Source of the DNA: Nitrospirota bacterium | Lineage (GTDB): Bacteria; Nitrospirota; Thermodesulfovibrionia; Thermodesulfovibrionales; JdFR-88 | NCBI GenBank assembly: GCA_021789735.1 | Contig: JAJYJB010000027.1 | Coordinates: forward strand, 1 to 29,756 | DNA length: 29,756 bases | Direction: 5' to 3' | Part shown: one piece after another, positions 5,647 through 13,844 of the stretch | How the letters are laid out: every line of letters starts with the position of its first letter | How positions within the stretch are numbered: position 1 is the first letter of the stretch | Made by a program: the position numbers and the translations under genes | Notes under the pieces: generated by a model | What the model was told of the DNA's origin: nothing | What the model saw: the letters and a program-made list of their open reading frames with translations, nothing else | Databases searched by the model: none

Positions 5647-6720
5647 ATGCCAGAAAAAAGCATTGGGTCCTTTGAGGTAAAGCGCCTGGAGGTCCTCGAT
5701 GAAAAGGGCAACGCGGATGCCTCTCTCATGCCGGCCCTTTCAGGCGGCCAGATAAAAAACATATATGAGATGATGGTCCTGTCCAGGGCCTTCGATGAGC
5801 GCGCGCTGCGGCTGCAGAGGGAGGGCAGGCTTGGCACCTACGCATCGATACGGGGGCAGGAGGCTGCCCAGGTGGCAAGCGCCGCCGCCGCTGAAAAGTC
5901 AGACTGGATATTTCCCTCTTTCAGGGAAACAGGCGTTCATATAGCACTCGGGTATCCGATGCATATGCTATTTCAGTACTGGTCCGGCGATGAGCGGGGA
6001 ATGAGATGTCCGGAGGGGCTTAATGTTTTTCCGGTGAGCGTGCCGGTGGGGACGCATCTTCCACATGCGGCCGGGGCGGCCATCGCAATGAAGATCAGGG
6101 GAGAGAAAAAAGCGGCCATTGCCTATTTTGGCGACGGCGCCACCTCAAAAGGGGATTTTCACGAGGCGTTCAATCTGGCGGGCGTGTTCAGGGCGCCGGC
6201 GGTTTTCATATGCCAGAACAACCAGTGGGCCATATCGGTGCCCATTTCCAGGCAGACGGCGGCAGGTACGCTTGCCCAGAAAGCGATGGCCTATGGGTTT
6301 ACAGGCCTGCAGGTGGACGGCAACGATGTTTTTGCCGTTTACAGGGCCTCAAAGGAAGCGATAGAGCGGGCAAAACAGGGCGGTGGGCCTTCTTTTATAG
6401 AATGTGTCACCTACCGTGTGGAGGACCATACCACCGCCGACGACTCCACCCGCTACCGCCCGGCGCAGGAGGTCGAAGACTGGAGGGGGCGGGACCCTTT
6501 GAAAAGGCTGCGCCTTTACATGGAGAAAGAGGGCCTTTTCAGCGGAGAGCTGCAGGGGCAGCTTGAGCGGAAGGCGGAGAAGGCCGTAGACGAGGCGTTC
6601 CGCAAAATGGAGGAGACGGGCCCGCCGCCGGCATCAGACATGTTCGTCTACACGTTCAAGGAGCCCACCCCCAGGGAGTCCCGGCAGATGAGGGAATTTT
6701 TTTCAGATGAAGGCGGCTAA
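5647..6720 (+). CDS. pdhA: Pyruvate/2-oxoacid dehydrogenase E1 component, alpha subunit
   Basis: 357 residues. It carries the thiamine-diphosphate motif G-D-G (162-164) ending in N-N (191-192), within F-G-D-G-A-T-S-K-G-D-F-H-E-A-F, plus the alpha-subunit R-G-Q-E-A-A-Q segment and a phosphorylation-loop-like Y-R-V-E-D-H-T-T-A-D-D. With the beta subunit it decarboxylates a 2-oxo acid and hands the acyl group to the lipoyl arm of E2. The sequence looks like the alpha2beta2 pyruvate dehydrogenases of Gram-positive type, but branched-chain 2-oxo acid dehydrogenase cannot be excluded by eye. Its end overlaps the beta gene by 14 bases. The linked ADP-forming acyl-CoA synthetase supports a role in energy-yielding pyruvate or 2-oxo acid oxidation. 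Confidence 0.88.
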   Translation: MPEKSIGSFEVKRLEVLDEKGNADASLMPALSGGQIKNIYEMMVLSRAFDERALRLQREGRLGTYASIRGQEAAQVASAAAAEKSDWIFPSFRETGVHIALGYPMHMLFQYWSGDERGMRCPEGLNVFPVSVPVGTHLPHAAGAAIAMKIRGEKKAAIAYFGDGATSKGDFHEAFNLAGVFRAPAVFICQNNQWAISVPISRQTAAGTLAQKAMAYGFTGLQVDGNDVFAVYRASKEAIERAKQGGGPSFIECVTYRVEDHTTADDSTRYRPAQEVEDWRGRDPLKRLRLYMEKEGLFSGELQGQLERKAEKAVDEAFRKMEETGPPPASDMFVYTFKEPTPRESRQMREFFSDEGG

Positions 6721-7669
6721 TATGGTGCAGGCGCTCAATATGGCGCTGCGGCAGGAAATGGAAAAGGACCAGTCGGTCGTCGTGCTTGGCGAGGATGTGG
6801 GCAAGGACGGCGGCGTCTTCAGGGTCACCGAAGGCCTCCTGGACAAATTCGGGGAACAGCGGGTCATGGACACCCCTCTTTCAGAGGCGGGCATAACCGG
6901 CGCGGCCATAGGCATGGCAGCCTGCGGCCTCCTGCCGGTGGCCGAGATCCAGTTCATGGGTTTCATATATGGGGCCTTCGACCAGATAATCAACCATGCC
7001 GCCAGGCTGCGCTGCAGGAGCCGGGGGCGGTTCACCTGCCCCCTGGTAATAAGGACGCCCTATGGCGGAGGGGTAAAGGCGCTGGAGATCCATTCGGAGA
7101 GCACCGAGGCCCTTTTTGCGCATATACCGGGCATCAAGGTGGCCGTCCCGTCAGGCCCTTACACCGCCAAGGGGCTTTTGACCGCCGCCATACGGGACCC
7201 GGACCCGGTCGTTTTCCTTGAGCCAACCAGGCTTTACCGCATGATCAAGGAGGACGTCCCGGAAGAGGCGTATACCATTGCGCTTGGCAGGGCAAGAAAG
7301 GCAAGGGAAGGCAAGGCGGTAACGCTGGTCTCCTGGGGCAGCATGCTTCAGCGGACCCTCAAGGCCGCGGAAGGTTTTGACGCCGATGTGATAGACCTGA
7401 TGAGCCTGGCCCCCTGGGACGCGGAGATGGTCCTTGGCTCTGTCAGGAAGACCGGCCGCGCGGTCATCGTCCAGGAAGCCCCGAAGACATGCGGGTTTGC
7501 CGCAGAGGTGGCGGCCACTATCGCGGAGGAAGCCATCGAGTACCTCAGGGGCCCCGTGCTAAGGGTAGCTGCCTGTGACGTGGTGCTGCCGCTGGCAAAA
7601 CTTGAGGACTACTATCTGCCAGGCATCGAACGGATAAAAAACAAAATCGAAAAAGCAATGAGGTACTGA
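6707..7669 (+). CDS. pdhB: Pyruvate/2-oxoacid dehydrogenase E1 component, beta subunit
   Basis: 320 residues, the normal length for E1beta. Recognisable blocks are V-V-L-G-E-D-V-G-K-D-G-G-V-F-R near residue 25, D-T-P-L-S-E-A-G-I-T-G-A-A-I-G-M-A near residue 55, the C-P-L-V-I-R-T-P-Y-G-G-G region, and the transketolase C-terminal domain with V-I-V-Q-E-A-P-K-T-C-G-F. The subunit completes the thiamine-diphosphate active site at the alpha-beta interface. ATG 6707 overlaps pdhA; ATG 6722, just behind an AAGGCGG stretch, is an alternative five codons later. E2 starts three bases after its stop, so all three are one transcript. Confidence 0.9.
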   Translation: MKAANMVQALNMALRQEMEKDQSVVVLGEDVGKDGGVFRVTEGLLDKFGEQRVMDTPLSEAGITGAAIGMAACGLLPVAEIQFMGFIYGAFDQIINHAARLRCRSRGRFTCPLVIRTPYGGGVKALEIHSESTEALFAHIPGIKVAVPSGPYTAKGLLTAAIRDPDPVVFLEPTRLYRMIKEDVPEEAYTIALGRARKAREGKAVTLVSWGSMLQRTLKAAEGFDADVIDLMSLAPWDAEMVLGSVRKTGRAVIVQEAPKTCGFAAEVAATIAEEAIEYLRGPVLRVAACDVVLPLAKLEDYYLPGIERIKNKIEKAMRY

Positions 7670-7672
7670 GAT

Positions 7673-8980
7673 ATGCCATATGAGTTCAGGATGCCCGACC
7701 TGGGAGAGGGCATAACGGAAGCGGAGATCAGGAAATGGCTTGTAAAGGAAGGCGATACCGTCTCCGAGCACCAGAACGTCCTTGAGGTGGAAACGGACAA
7801 GGCGGTGGTCGAGATGCCGTCTCCGCACGCGGGCAAAGTGGGCAGGCTTTTGAAGGAAGAGGGCGAAACGGCCAGGGTGGGCGAGGTCCTCATGACCATC
7901 TCCGCAGACGGAGAGACCACGGGCCCCGGAAACGGAGGGGCCGGGAGCAGGCCGGCCGGGACGGAAGAGGAGGCCGCTTCGGAGCTCCTCATGCCGGGGG
8001 AGATGCCGATGGAGGCCCCGGCGCCGGGAGGCGCGCAGCGGCAGCAAAAAGCCAAAAAAAGATCGGTCACCGTAGTGGGGGAGCTCCCGGAAAGCGAGGA
8101 GGAACCGATAGCCGCCGCCCCGGCGGCCAGAAAGCTTGCCAGGGAGATGGGCGTCAGCGAGTCCGCTCTGCGGAACATGAAAGGCAGCGGTCCCGGCGGC
8201 ATCATCACAAAGGAAGACGTGCTCAAATTCTCTTCCAGGGAGATATACAAGCAGACGGGGGACGAGTTCGGCCCCGTGGAACGCGTGCCCCTGAGGGGGA
8301 TAAGGAGGGCCATAGCCAGGAAACTCGTTTCCGCCCAGCGCAGCACCGTCTTTGTCACGGTCACAGAGGAGGCGGACGTGACGGAGCTTTGGGAGATACG
8401 GGAGAGGGAGAAACCCCTCCTGAAGGAGCGCGGCATCCATCTTACCTTCCTTCCCTTTTTTATCAAGTCCGCGCAGCACGCGCTCAGGGAGCACCCCACG
8501 CTTAACGCCTCGCTTTCGGGTCCCGAGGGACAGGAAGAGGTGGTGGTGAAGAAATACGTGAACATGGGCATTGCGGTCGATACCCCGGAGGGCCTGATGG
8601 TCCCCGTGATAAGGGACGTTGACAGAAAGACCGTCGTGGAGATATCCGCGGAGCTGGAAGAGCTGTCACGTATGGCAAGGGAAAGAAAAATAACGCTTGA
8701 GCGCCTGAGGGGCAACAGCTTCACCATCACGAACTTCGGCCATTACGGAGGCCTTTTCGCGACCCCTGTGATCAATTCGCCCGATGTGGCGATCCTGGGC
8801 ACGGGGAGGATCACGGAGAGGCCCTGGGTGGTCGCGGGCAAGGTGGAGGCCAGAAAGGTCCTGCCGCTTTCCCTCACCTTCGACCACAGGGTGGCGGACG
8901 GGGCGGAGGCATCAAGGTTCCTGGCAAAGATCGTCCGGTTTCTGGAAGACCCGGCGCTCATATTCGTTGAGAGCGCTTGA
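7673..8980 (+). CDS. pdhC: Dihydrolipoamide acyltransferase (E2) of 2-oxoacid dehydrogenase
   Basis: 435 residues in three parts. Residues 1-80 are one lipoyl domain with the E-T-D-K-A motif (lipoylated Lys43). Residues about 147-185 are the small E1/E3-binding domain (A-R-K-L-A-R-E-M-G-V-S). Residues about 200-435 are the catalytic acyltransferase domain, with D-H-R-V-A-D-G (404-410, catalytic His405 and Asp409). Linkers rich in Ala, Pro, Gly and Glu separate them. It passes the acyl group from lipoamide to CoA. E3 (dihydrolipoamide dehydrogenase) is not in this operon, so the complex must borrow one. The stop overlaps a TTG start of the next gene (TTGA), a strong sign that the acyl-CoA synthetase uses its product. 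Confidence 0.9.
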   Translation: MPYEFRMPDLGEGITEAEIRKWLVKEGDTVSEHQNVLEVETDKAVVEMPSPHAGKVGRLLKEEGETARVGEVLMTISADGETTGPGNGGAGSRPAGTEEEAASELLMPGEMPMEAPAPGGAQRQQKAKKRSVTVVGELPESEEEPIAAAPAARKLAREMGVSESALRNMKGSGPGGIITKEDVLKFSSREIYKQTGDEFGPVERVPLRGIRRAIARKLVSAQRSTVFVTVTEEADVTELWEIREREKPLLKERGIHLTFLPFFIKSAQHALREHPTLNASLSGPEGQEEVVVKKYVNMGIAVDTPEGLMVPVIRDVDRKTVVEISAELEELSRMARERKITLERLRGNSFTITNFGHYGGLFATPVINSPDVAILGTGRITERPWVVAGKVEARKVLPLSLTFDHRVADGAEASRFLAKIVRFLEDPALIFVESA

Positions 8981-10401
8981 ACCTTTCACGTCTCTTCAAC
9001 CCCGCAAGCATTGCCCTGGTGGGCGCCTCCCATTCCGAGCTGAAACTGGGAGGGGTGGTGCTCAAAAACCTCCTCAAGCTCAAGTGCAGGGCGAGCATTT
9101 TCCCTGTGAACCCGAAGTTCTCCAGCCTTATGGGGACAAGGGCTTATCCCTCGACGGACGCCATAAAGGGGCAGATCGACCTCGCGATAATAATAAGGCC
9201 CGCCTCCGAGGTAAATGGCATCCTTGAAGGTCTGGCCGGCAGGACTTTCTGCGCCCTTGTCGTAAGCGCGGGTTTCGCCGAGGCGGGCAGGCCCGACCTG
9301 CAGGACGAGATAGCAAGGACGGCGCGCAGGGGCGGAATAAGGCTGATGGGGCCAAACTGCATGGGGGTCTATAACGCCACTGCCGGGCTGGACACCTTCA
9401 TTCTGCCCCCTGAAAGGCTCCCGCGGCCCAAGCCGGGGCCGGTCGCCATAGTCACCCAGAGCGGGGCCGTCCTTTCGCTGCTTTTTGAGGGCATGGTAAA
9501 AGCGGGCATGGGCGTTTCCGTTACCGCCCACTACGGAAACGCCGCGGACATCGACGAGTCCGAAATTTACGAATACCTGGAAAACGACCCGGCGACAAAG
9601 ACCGTCATCTCCTACCTGGAATCCGTGAAGGACGGCAGGAGGTTCATAAGGCGGGCAAAAGCGCTCTCGGAGAAAAAGCCCCTGATCGTTCTGAAGGCCG
9701 GGAAAGGGGCCTCGGGGCAGCAGGCGGCCTTTTCCCATACCGGCAGGCTTGCGGGCGCCTACGAGGTCTTCCATTCCATCCTGGCCCAGTACGGGATCTG
9801 CGAGGCGCCGGACCTCGAGGACCTTATGGACGGGTCCCTTGCCCTCTCGACCCAAGTAAAAATTTCGACCCAGGTTAAAGGGGCCGCGGCAACAGGAAAG
9901 ACAGGAAGAAAAAAGGCGGCGGCGCCCGGGAAAAAAGATGTGCTGGTCCTGACAAACGGAGGGGGTGCGGGCGTGCTGGCGTCGGATGAATGCGTGCGGC
10001 AGGGGTTTGAACAGCCCGGCATATCTGCCCAAAACTTAGCCAATCTCAAAAAGACCTTCCCGCCTTTTTACGGCATAGGCAACCCGCTTGACCTTACGGC
10101 CCAGGGAAGCGACGGGGACTACGTGACGGTGCTTGACGAGCTGGCTGGCAGCTACGCGGGCTTTGTGGTGATAGCGCTGTCCGCCGTTACCGGGATAACC
10201 CCCGCGCTGGCCGGAATGCTCGGGGACTTCAAAAAAAGGACAGGCAGGCCGCTGGTGCTCCACACGGGGCAGGATGAGGTGGGAAAAGAGCTTGTCCGGC
10301 TGGCGGGGAATGCCGGCATCCCATCTTTCGCCACGCCGGAGAGGGCGGTCCGTGCGCTGGGCAAACTGATGGAGAGGGCTTCATGGCAAAAGAAAAAATG
10401 A
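8977..10401 (+). CDS. ADP-forming acetate/acyl-CoA synthetase, alpha subunit
   Basis: 474 residues from a TTG start that overlaps the E2 stop; the N-terminus M-N-L-S-R-L-F-N-P-A-S-I-A-L-V-G-A-S is typical of the family. A CoA-binding Rossmann domain is followed by a succinyl-CoA-ligase-like domain with I-V-T-Q-S-G-A-V-L-S and the phosphorylated His in A-A-F-S-H-T-G-R-L-A-G (His254), and then a third domain (about 320-474). A low-complexity Lys/Ala/Gly linker (about 290-320) precedes that last domain. The enzyme converts acyl-CoA, ADP and phosphate to the acid, CoA and ATP. Archaeal enzymes are split in this way, while many bacterial ones are one chain. Placed directly after E2, it would conserve the thioester energy of acetyl-CoA as ATP. 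Confidence 0.88.
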   Translation: MNLSRLFNPASIALVGASHSELKLGGVVLKNLLKLKCRASIFPVNPKFSSLMGTRAYPSTDAIKGQIDLAIIIRPASEVNGILEGLAGRTFCALVVSAGFAEAGRPDLQDEIARTARRGGIRLMGPNCMGVYNATAGLDTFILPPERLPRPKPGPVAIVTQSGAVLSLLFEGMVKAGMGVSVTAHYGNAADIDESEIYEYLENDPATKTVISYLESVKDGRRFIRRAKALSEKKPLIVLKAGKGASGQQAAFSHTGRLAGAYEVFHSILAQYGICEAPDLEDLMDGSLALSTQVKISTQVKGAAATGKTGRKKAAAPGKKDVLVLTNGGGAGVLASDECVRQGFEQPGISAQNLANLKKTFPPFYGIGNPLDLTAQGSDGDYVTVLDELAGSYAGFVVIALSAVTGITPALAGMLGDFKKRTGRPLVLHTGQDEVGKELVRLAGNAGIPSFATPERAVRALGKLMERASWQKKK

Positions 10402-11090
10402 AAATAAAAATGAAAAAGCTGTTTGAGGAATTTTTGCGGGCGCTGCCCGGCCCGCAGCCCATGGAACACGAGGTCAAGCGGCTGCTCGCCAGGCTTGGCC
10501 TTTCGGTGCCCGAGGGCGTTTTCATCGAAAGGCCAAAGGCCAGGCTGTCAAAAGAAGACCTCTTTTCAAAGACAGGCCGTCTGGGGTCCCCGCTGGCGGT
10601 AAAGACGGTAAGCCCGTCCATCCGCTCAAAGAGCGAGGCGGGAGGGGTAAGGCTCCATATAAGGACGAAGCGGGAGACATTGGAGGCTGTCCGGGAGCTG
10701 ATGGAGATGGAAGGCTCCAGGGGCGTCCTGGTCGAACGGATGGTCGAGGGCGGCACCGAGACGATAGTTGGCGGGCTGGTGGACGCGCAGTTCGGGCCGG
10801 TCGTGATGTTCGGCCTTGGCGGCGTCTTTACGGAGGTCTTCAGGGACGTATCTTTCGCCCTGGCCCCGGCAAGCGAAAACGAGGCGCGCAGGCTCGTGTC
10901 CAGGATAAAGGGGCAAAGCGTGCTTCAGGGCGTGCGCGGCCGCCCCCCGGTTGACACTGGCGCCCTGGCGGCGGCAATCGTGGCCGTCTCCAGGCTGATG
11001 GCCACCGGGCTTGTAAAGGAGATAGACCTTAACCCCATTTCGCTTTTTCCGAAGGGCGCCTTCGTGCTCGATGCCAAGGTCTTTGTCTGA
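10383..11090 (+). CDS. ADP-forming acetate/acyl-CoA synthetase, beta subunit (ATP-grasp)
   Basis: 235 residues, overlapping the alpha gene by 19 bases. ATG 10383 follows GGAGAGGG at about 5 bases. The ATP-grasp fold is shown by the nucleotide-binding P-L-A-V-K-T-V-S-P-S-I-R-S-K-S-E-A-G-G-V, by G-V-L-V-E-R-M-V near residue 120, by F-G-P-V-V-M-F-G-L-G-G-V and by the metal-binding end K-E-I-D-L-N-P-I-S. It takes the phosphate from the alpha-subunit His and makes ATP. Length agrees with archaeal Acd beta subunits. The first 12 residues are Lys-rich and of no obvious function. It ends the operon; the next gene is convergent, 33 bases away. Confidence 0.87.
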   Translation: MAKEKMKIKMKKLFEEFLRALPGPQPMEHEVKRLLARLGLSVPEGVFIERPKARLSKEDLFSKTGRLGSPLAVKTVSPSIRSKSEAGGVRLHIRTKRETLEAVRELMEMEGSRGVLVERMVEGGTETIVGGLVDAQFGPVVMFGLGGVFTEVFRDVSFALAPASENEARRLVSRIKGQSVLQGVRGRPPVDTGALAAAIVAVSRLMATGLVKEIDLNPISLFPKGAFVLDAKVFV

Positions 11091-11123
11091 ACGGAAAGGC
11101 GCGAGTGTTTTTCATTTTTTATT

Positions 11124-13742
11124 TTATAGCCCGGGAGGGAAAAAACCGGACCTGCCGACGGCCGTCCCCTTCATTACCTTCAGACATTCGAACCAGAAAA
11201 CCCCAAGGAGGCCCGCCACCAGGCAGACGGACAGGTCCTTGAGGTCCAGCCTGCCAAACCTGAATATCCCTCTCAGGGCGGGCACATAGAGCACCGCCGC
11301 CAGGAACGCGCACGCCCCTCCGATCACCCACCACAAAGAAGCGTTTTTCACACGCAGGGAGGCGGCAGCGGTCAGCCGCCAGGAGCGGTTCGTCAGTATG
11401 AGGCCCAGGTTGGCGACGATCAAGGTGGCAAAGCTCATGGCGCGCACCTGGCCCTCGCTGAGCCCGGAGAAAAAAGCCGCCAGGAAGACGGCCAGGACGA
11501 ACACCAGCACGCTTGCCCCCTGCAAAAGGCCGGCGGCAACTATCCGGCCGGTGAAGACCGATTTTTTCTCCGGCCCCTCCGGAGGGCGCTCCATTATGTC
11601 CGCCTCTTCGGGCTCGGCCTCAAAGACCACGGAGCACGCGGGGTCTATTATGAGCTCCAGAAAGACTATATGCACGGGCAGCAGCACAAGCGGCATGCCG
11701 AGCAGGACAGGTATCAGGGACATGCCCGCAATAGGCACGTGCACCGCAAGCACGTAGACCGTCGCTTTCTTGAGGTTGTCCAGCACCCGCCGCCCCATCC
11801 TCACGCCCCTCACAATGGAGGAAAAGTCATCATCCAGTATCACTATGGAGGAGGCCTCGCGGGCCACGTCCGTGCCGCGCCCCCCCATGGCTATCCCTAT
11901 GTCGGCCGCCTTCAGGGCCGGGGCGTCATTCACCCCGTCGCCCGTCATCGCCACTATCTCGCCCTTTGTCTTGAAGGCCTTTACGATCCTCAGCTTCTGT
12001 CCAGGGGTAACGCGGCAGAAAATGTCCGCGCCGCCGATCCTCTGCCCGAATTCCTCATCACCCATGGCCTCCAGTTCCGGCCCCGTGATGATGTTTTTCC
12101 CAAGGCCTATCCTGGAGGCGATCTCCCTGGCCGTGACCGGATAGTCCCCCGTGATCATCACAACCCTTATGCCCGCCCTCCGGCACTCGGCGATGGCTTC
12201 GGGCACGCCGGGGCGCACCGGGTCGGCTAGGCCCACAAGCCCCAGAAATTCAAAGGTGAATGCGTGCTGCTCATCCGGCAGGGCCCCGGCGCCCGGCCCG
12301 CCTGCCTCCACCACGGACCTGGCCACGCCTATAACGCGCAGTCCCTCCCCCGCCATCTTGTCTATCTGCGAGGACATCTGCCGGAATTCGCTTTCTCCCA
12401 TATGGCAGATGTCCGCGACCGCCTCCGGCGAGCCCTTGGCAGCAACGATGTACCGGTTTTCGCCCACGGCCCTCCAGGCGCGCGACATCGCCATCAGCTC
12501 CGCCGAAAGCGGGTACTCCTGAAGCAGCTCCCAGTCCTCGTGGATATGCTCCGTATTGTGGAGCCAGAGGCTGCCAGCCCTTCTGAGCGCCTTTTCCATG
12601 GGGTCAAAAGGCTTCTCCCGGCTGGCAAGTATCGCGTATTCGATCACCTCGTGGAACTCCTCCGGCACGGGCCCGCCTCCGGAGTCGCAAAAACAGAAAC
12701 TGCCCGCCCCCGCCCGGAGCATCTTTTTGACCTCCATCATGTTCATTGTCAGGGTGCCAGTCTTGTCGACACAGAGCACGGTGGCGTCCCCGAGGGTCTC
12801 AACGGCCGGGACCCTCCGGGTAAGCACTTTCTTGCCCGACATGCGCCAGGCCCCAAGGGCCAGAAAGACAGTGAGCACCATCGGGAACTCCTCCGGGAAG
12901 ACGGCCATAGCCAGCGTGATCCCGGCCAGAAAACCGTTCAGCCAGTCCTTCCTCGTCACCCCGTATGCCACCACGACTAGCACGCACAAGGCCAGGCCCA
13001 CCGCCAGCATGTAGCGCACCAGCCTGCCCGTTTCCTTCTGGAGCGGCGTGCGCTCCAGCTCTATTTTTTTGAGGGAGGTGCCTATTTTCCCTATCTCAGT
13101 GGAGGCCCCCGTCGCAAGCACGCGGGCTATCCCGGTGCCCGCCACGGCAAGCGTGCCCGAGTAGACGAAAGGCGCGGGGCCGCCCCCGGGCGGGGGCGGG
13201 ACGGAAGGAAAGGCCCCAGTCTCAGGCAGTGGCACTTTGTTTACCGGGGCCGATTCTCCTGTCAGGAGGGACTCGTCGGCCATGAAGTTAAGGCCCGCCA
13301 GAAGCGCCCCGTCGGCCGGCACCCTGTCCCCCTCTGAAACAACCACGATGTCGCCGCGCACAACCTCACGCCCGGGGACCCTCCGGCTCATGCCCTCCCT
13401 GACAACAAGCGCCCTCGGGCTTGTCAGGTCCCTTAAGGCCTCAAGCGCCCGCTCCGTCTTGCTCTCCTGGTATAAGGTAATGCCGGCGACCACCGCAACG
13501 AACCCCAGGAGCATAAGCGCCTCCTGCCGGTCGCCGATAAGAAAATAGATGGTCCCGCCCGCAATAAGAAGCAGAAGCATCGGCTCCCTGAGGACGCTAA
13601 AGGCTATCTTGAGCAGGTTTCTCTTCCGGGACTGCGGAAGCTCGTTCGGGCCGTCTTCCTTCAACCTCAGGGCGGCCTCGCTCTCCGTGAGCCCCTTTAC
13701 GCGCGCCAGGTCGAACTTGTTCGTTGTTTTTTCTGCCTGCAT
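11124..13742 (-). CDS. Cation-transporting P-type ATPase, PEEFP subtype
   Basis: 872 residues with the full P-type ATPase layout: N-terminal cation_ATPase_N region, actuator domain with T-G-E-S (161-164), phosphorylation site D-K-T-G-T-L-T (Asp326), hinge M-T-G-D-G-V-N-D-A-P near residue 600, and a C-terminal bundle of membrane helices. It resembles Ca2+-ATPases overall, but the helix-4 ion motif is P-E-E-F-P (283-287) rather than P-E-G-L-P, and helix 6 has E-L-I-I-D-P-A-C-S where Ca2+ pumps have N-L-V-T-D-G-L-P. The transported ion therefore cannot be assumed to be calcium. ATG 13742 lies six bases after a TAAAAT box, with no ribosome site, so the mRNA is probably leaderless. Confidence 0.85.
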   Translation of the reverse strand: MQAEKTTNKFDLARVKGLTESEAALRLKEDGPNELPQSRKRNLLKIAFSVLREPMLLLLIAGGTIYFLIGDRQEALMLLGFVAVVAGITLYQESKTERALEALRDLTSPRALVVREGMSRRVPGREVVRGDIVVVSEGDRVPADGALLAGLNFMADESLLTGESAPVNKVPLPETGAFPSVPPPPGGGPAPFVYSGTLAVAGTGIARVLATGASTEIGKIGTSLKKIELERTPLQKETGRLVRYMLAVGLALCVLVVVAYGVTRKDWLNGFLAGITLAMAVFPEEFPMVLTVFLALGAWRMSGKKVLTRRVPAVETLGDATVLCVDKTGTLTMNMMEVKKMLRAGAGSFCFCDSGGGPVPEEFHEVIEYAILASREKPFDPMEKALRRAGSLWLHNTEHIHEDWELLQEYPLSAELMAMSRAWRAVGENRYIVAAKGSPEAVADICHMGESEFRQMSSQIDKMAGEGLRVIGVARSVVEAGGPGAGALPDEQHAFTFEFLGLVGLADPVRPGVPEAIAECRRAGIRVVMITGDYPVTAREIASRIGLGKNIITGPELEAMGDEEFGQRIGGADIFCRVTPGQKLRIVKAFKTKGEIVAMTGDGVNDAPALKAADIGIAMGGRGTDVAREASSIVILDDDFSSIVRGVRMGRRVLDNLKKATVYVLAVHVPIAGMSLIPVLLGMPLVLLPVHIVFLELIIDPACSVVFEAEPEEADIMERPPEGPEKKSVFTGRIVAAGLLQGASVLVFVLAVFLAAFFSGLSEGQVRAMSFATLIVANLGLILTNRSWRLTAAASLRVKNASLWWVIGGACAFLAAVLYVPALRGIFRFGRLDLKDLSVCLVAGLLGVFWFECLKVMKGTAVGRSGFFPPGL

Positions 13743-13748
13743 GGCAAG

Positions 13749-13776
13749 ATTTTACAGGATTTTTGCGGAAGGCCAA
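13749..13776 (-). promoter_or_regulatory. Promoter of the P-type ATPase, predicted leaderless transcript
   Basis: On the minus strand TTGGCC (13771-13776), a 16-base spacer and TAAAAT (13749-13754). Only CTTGCC separates the -10 box from ATG 13742, so the start of transcription should fall at the start codon. Confidence 0.55.
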
Positions 13777-13844
13777 AAGTGCCGTCCAAAAAGCAAAAAA
13801 GCAAAAAAGGCGGGAGGGGACCAGATGAAAATGAATATGGCGTT

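Noticed and set aside
8986..10032. 348-codon minus-strand frame in the acyl-CoA synthetase gene
   Set aside because: Antisense to a well-conserved enzyme, with no motif or start signal of its own.
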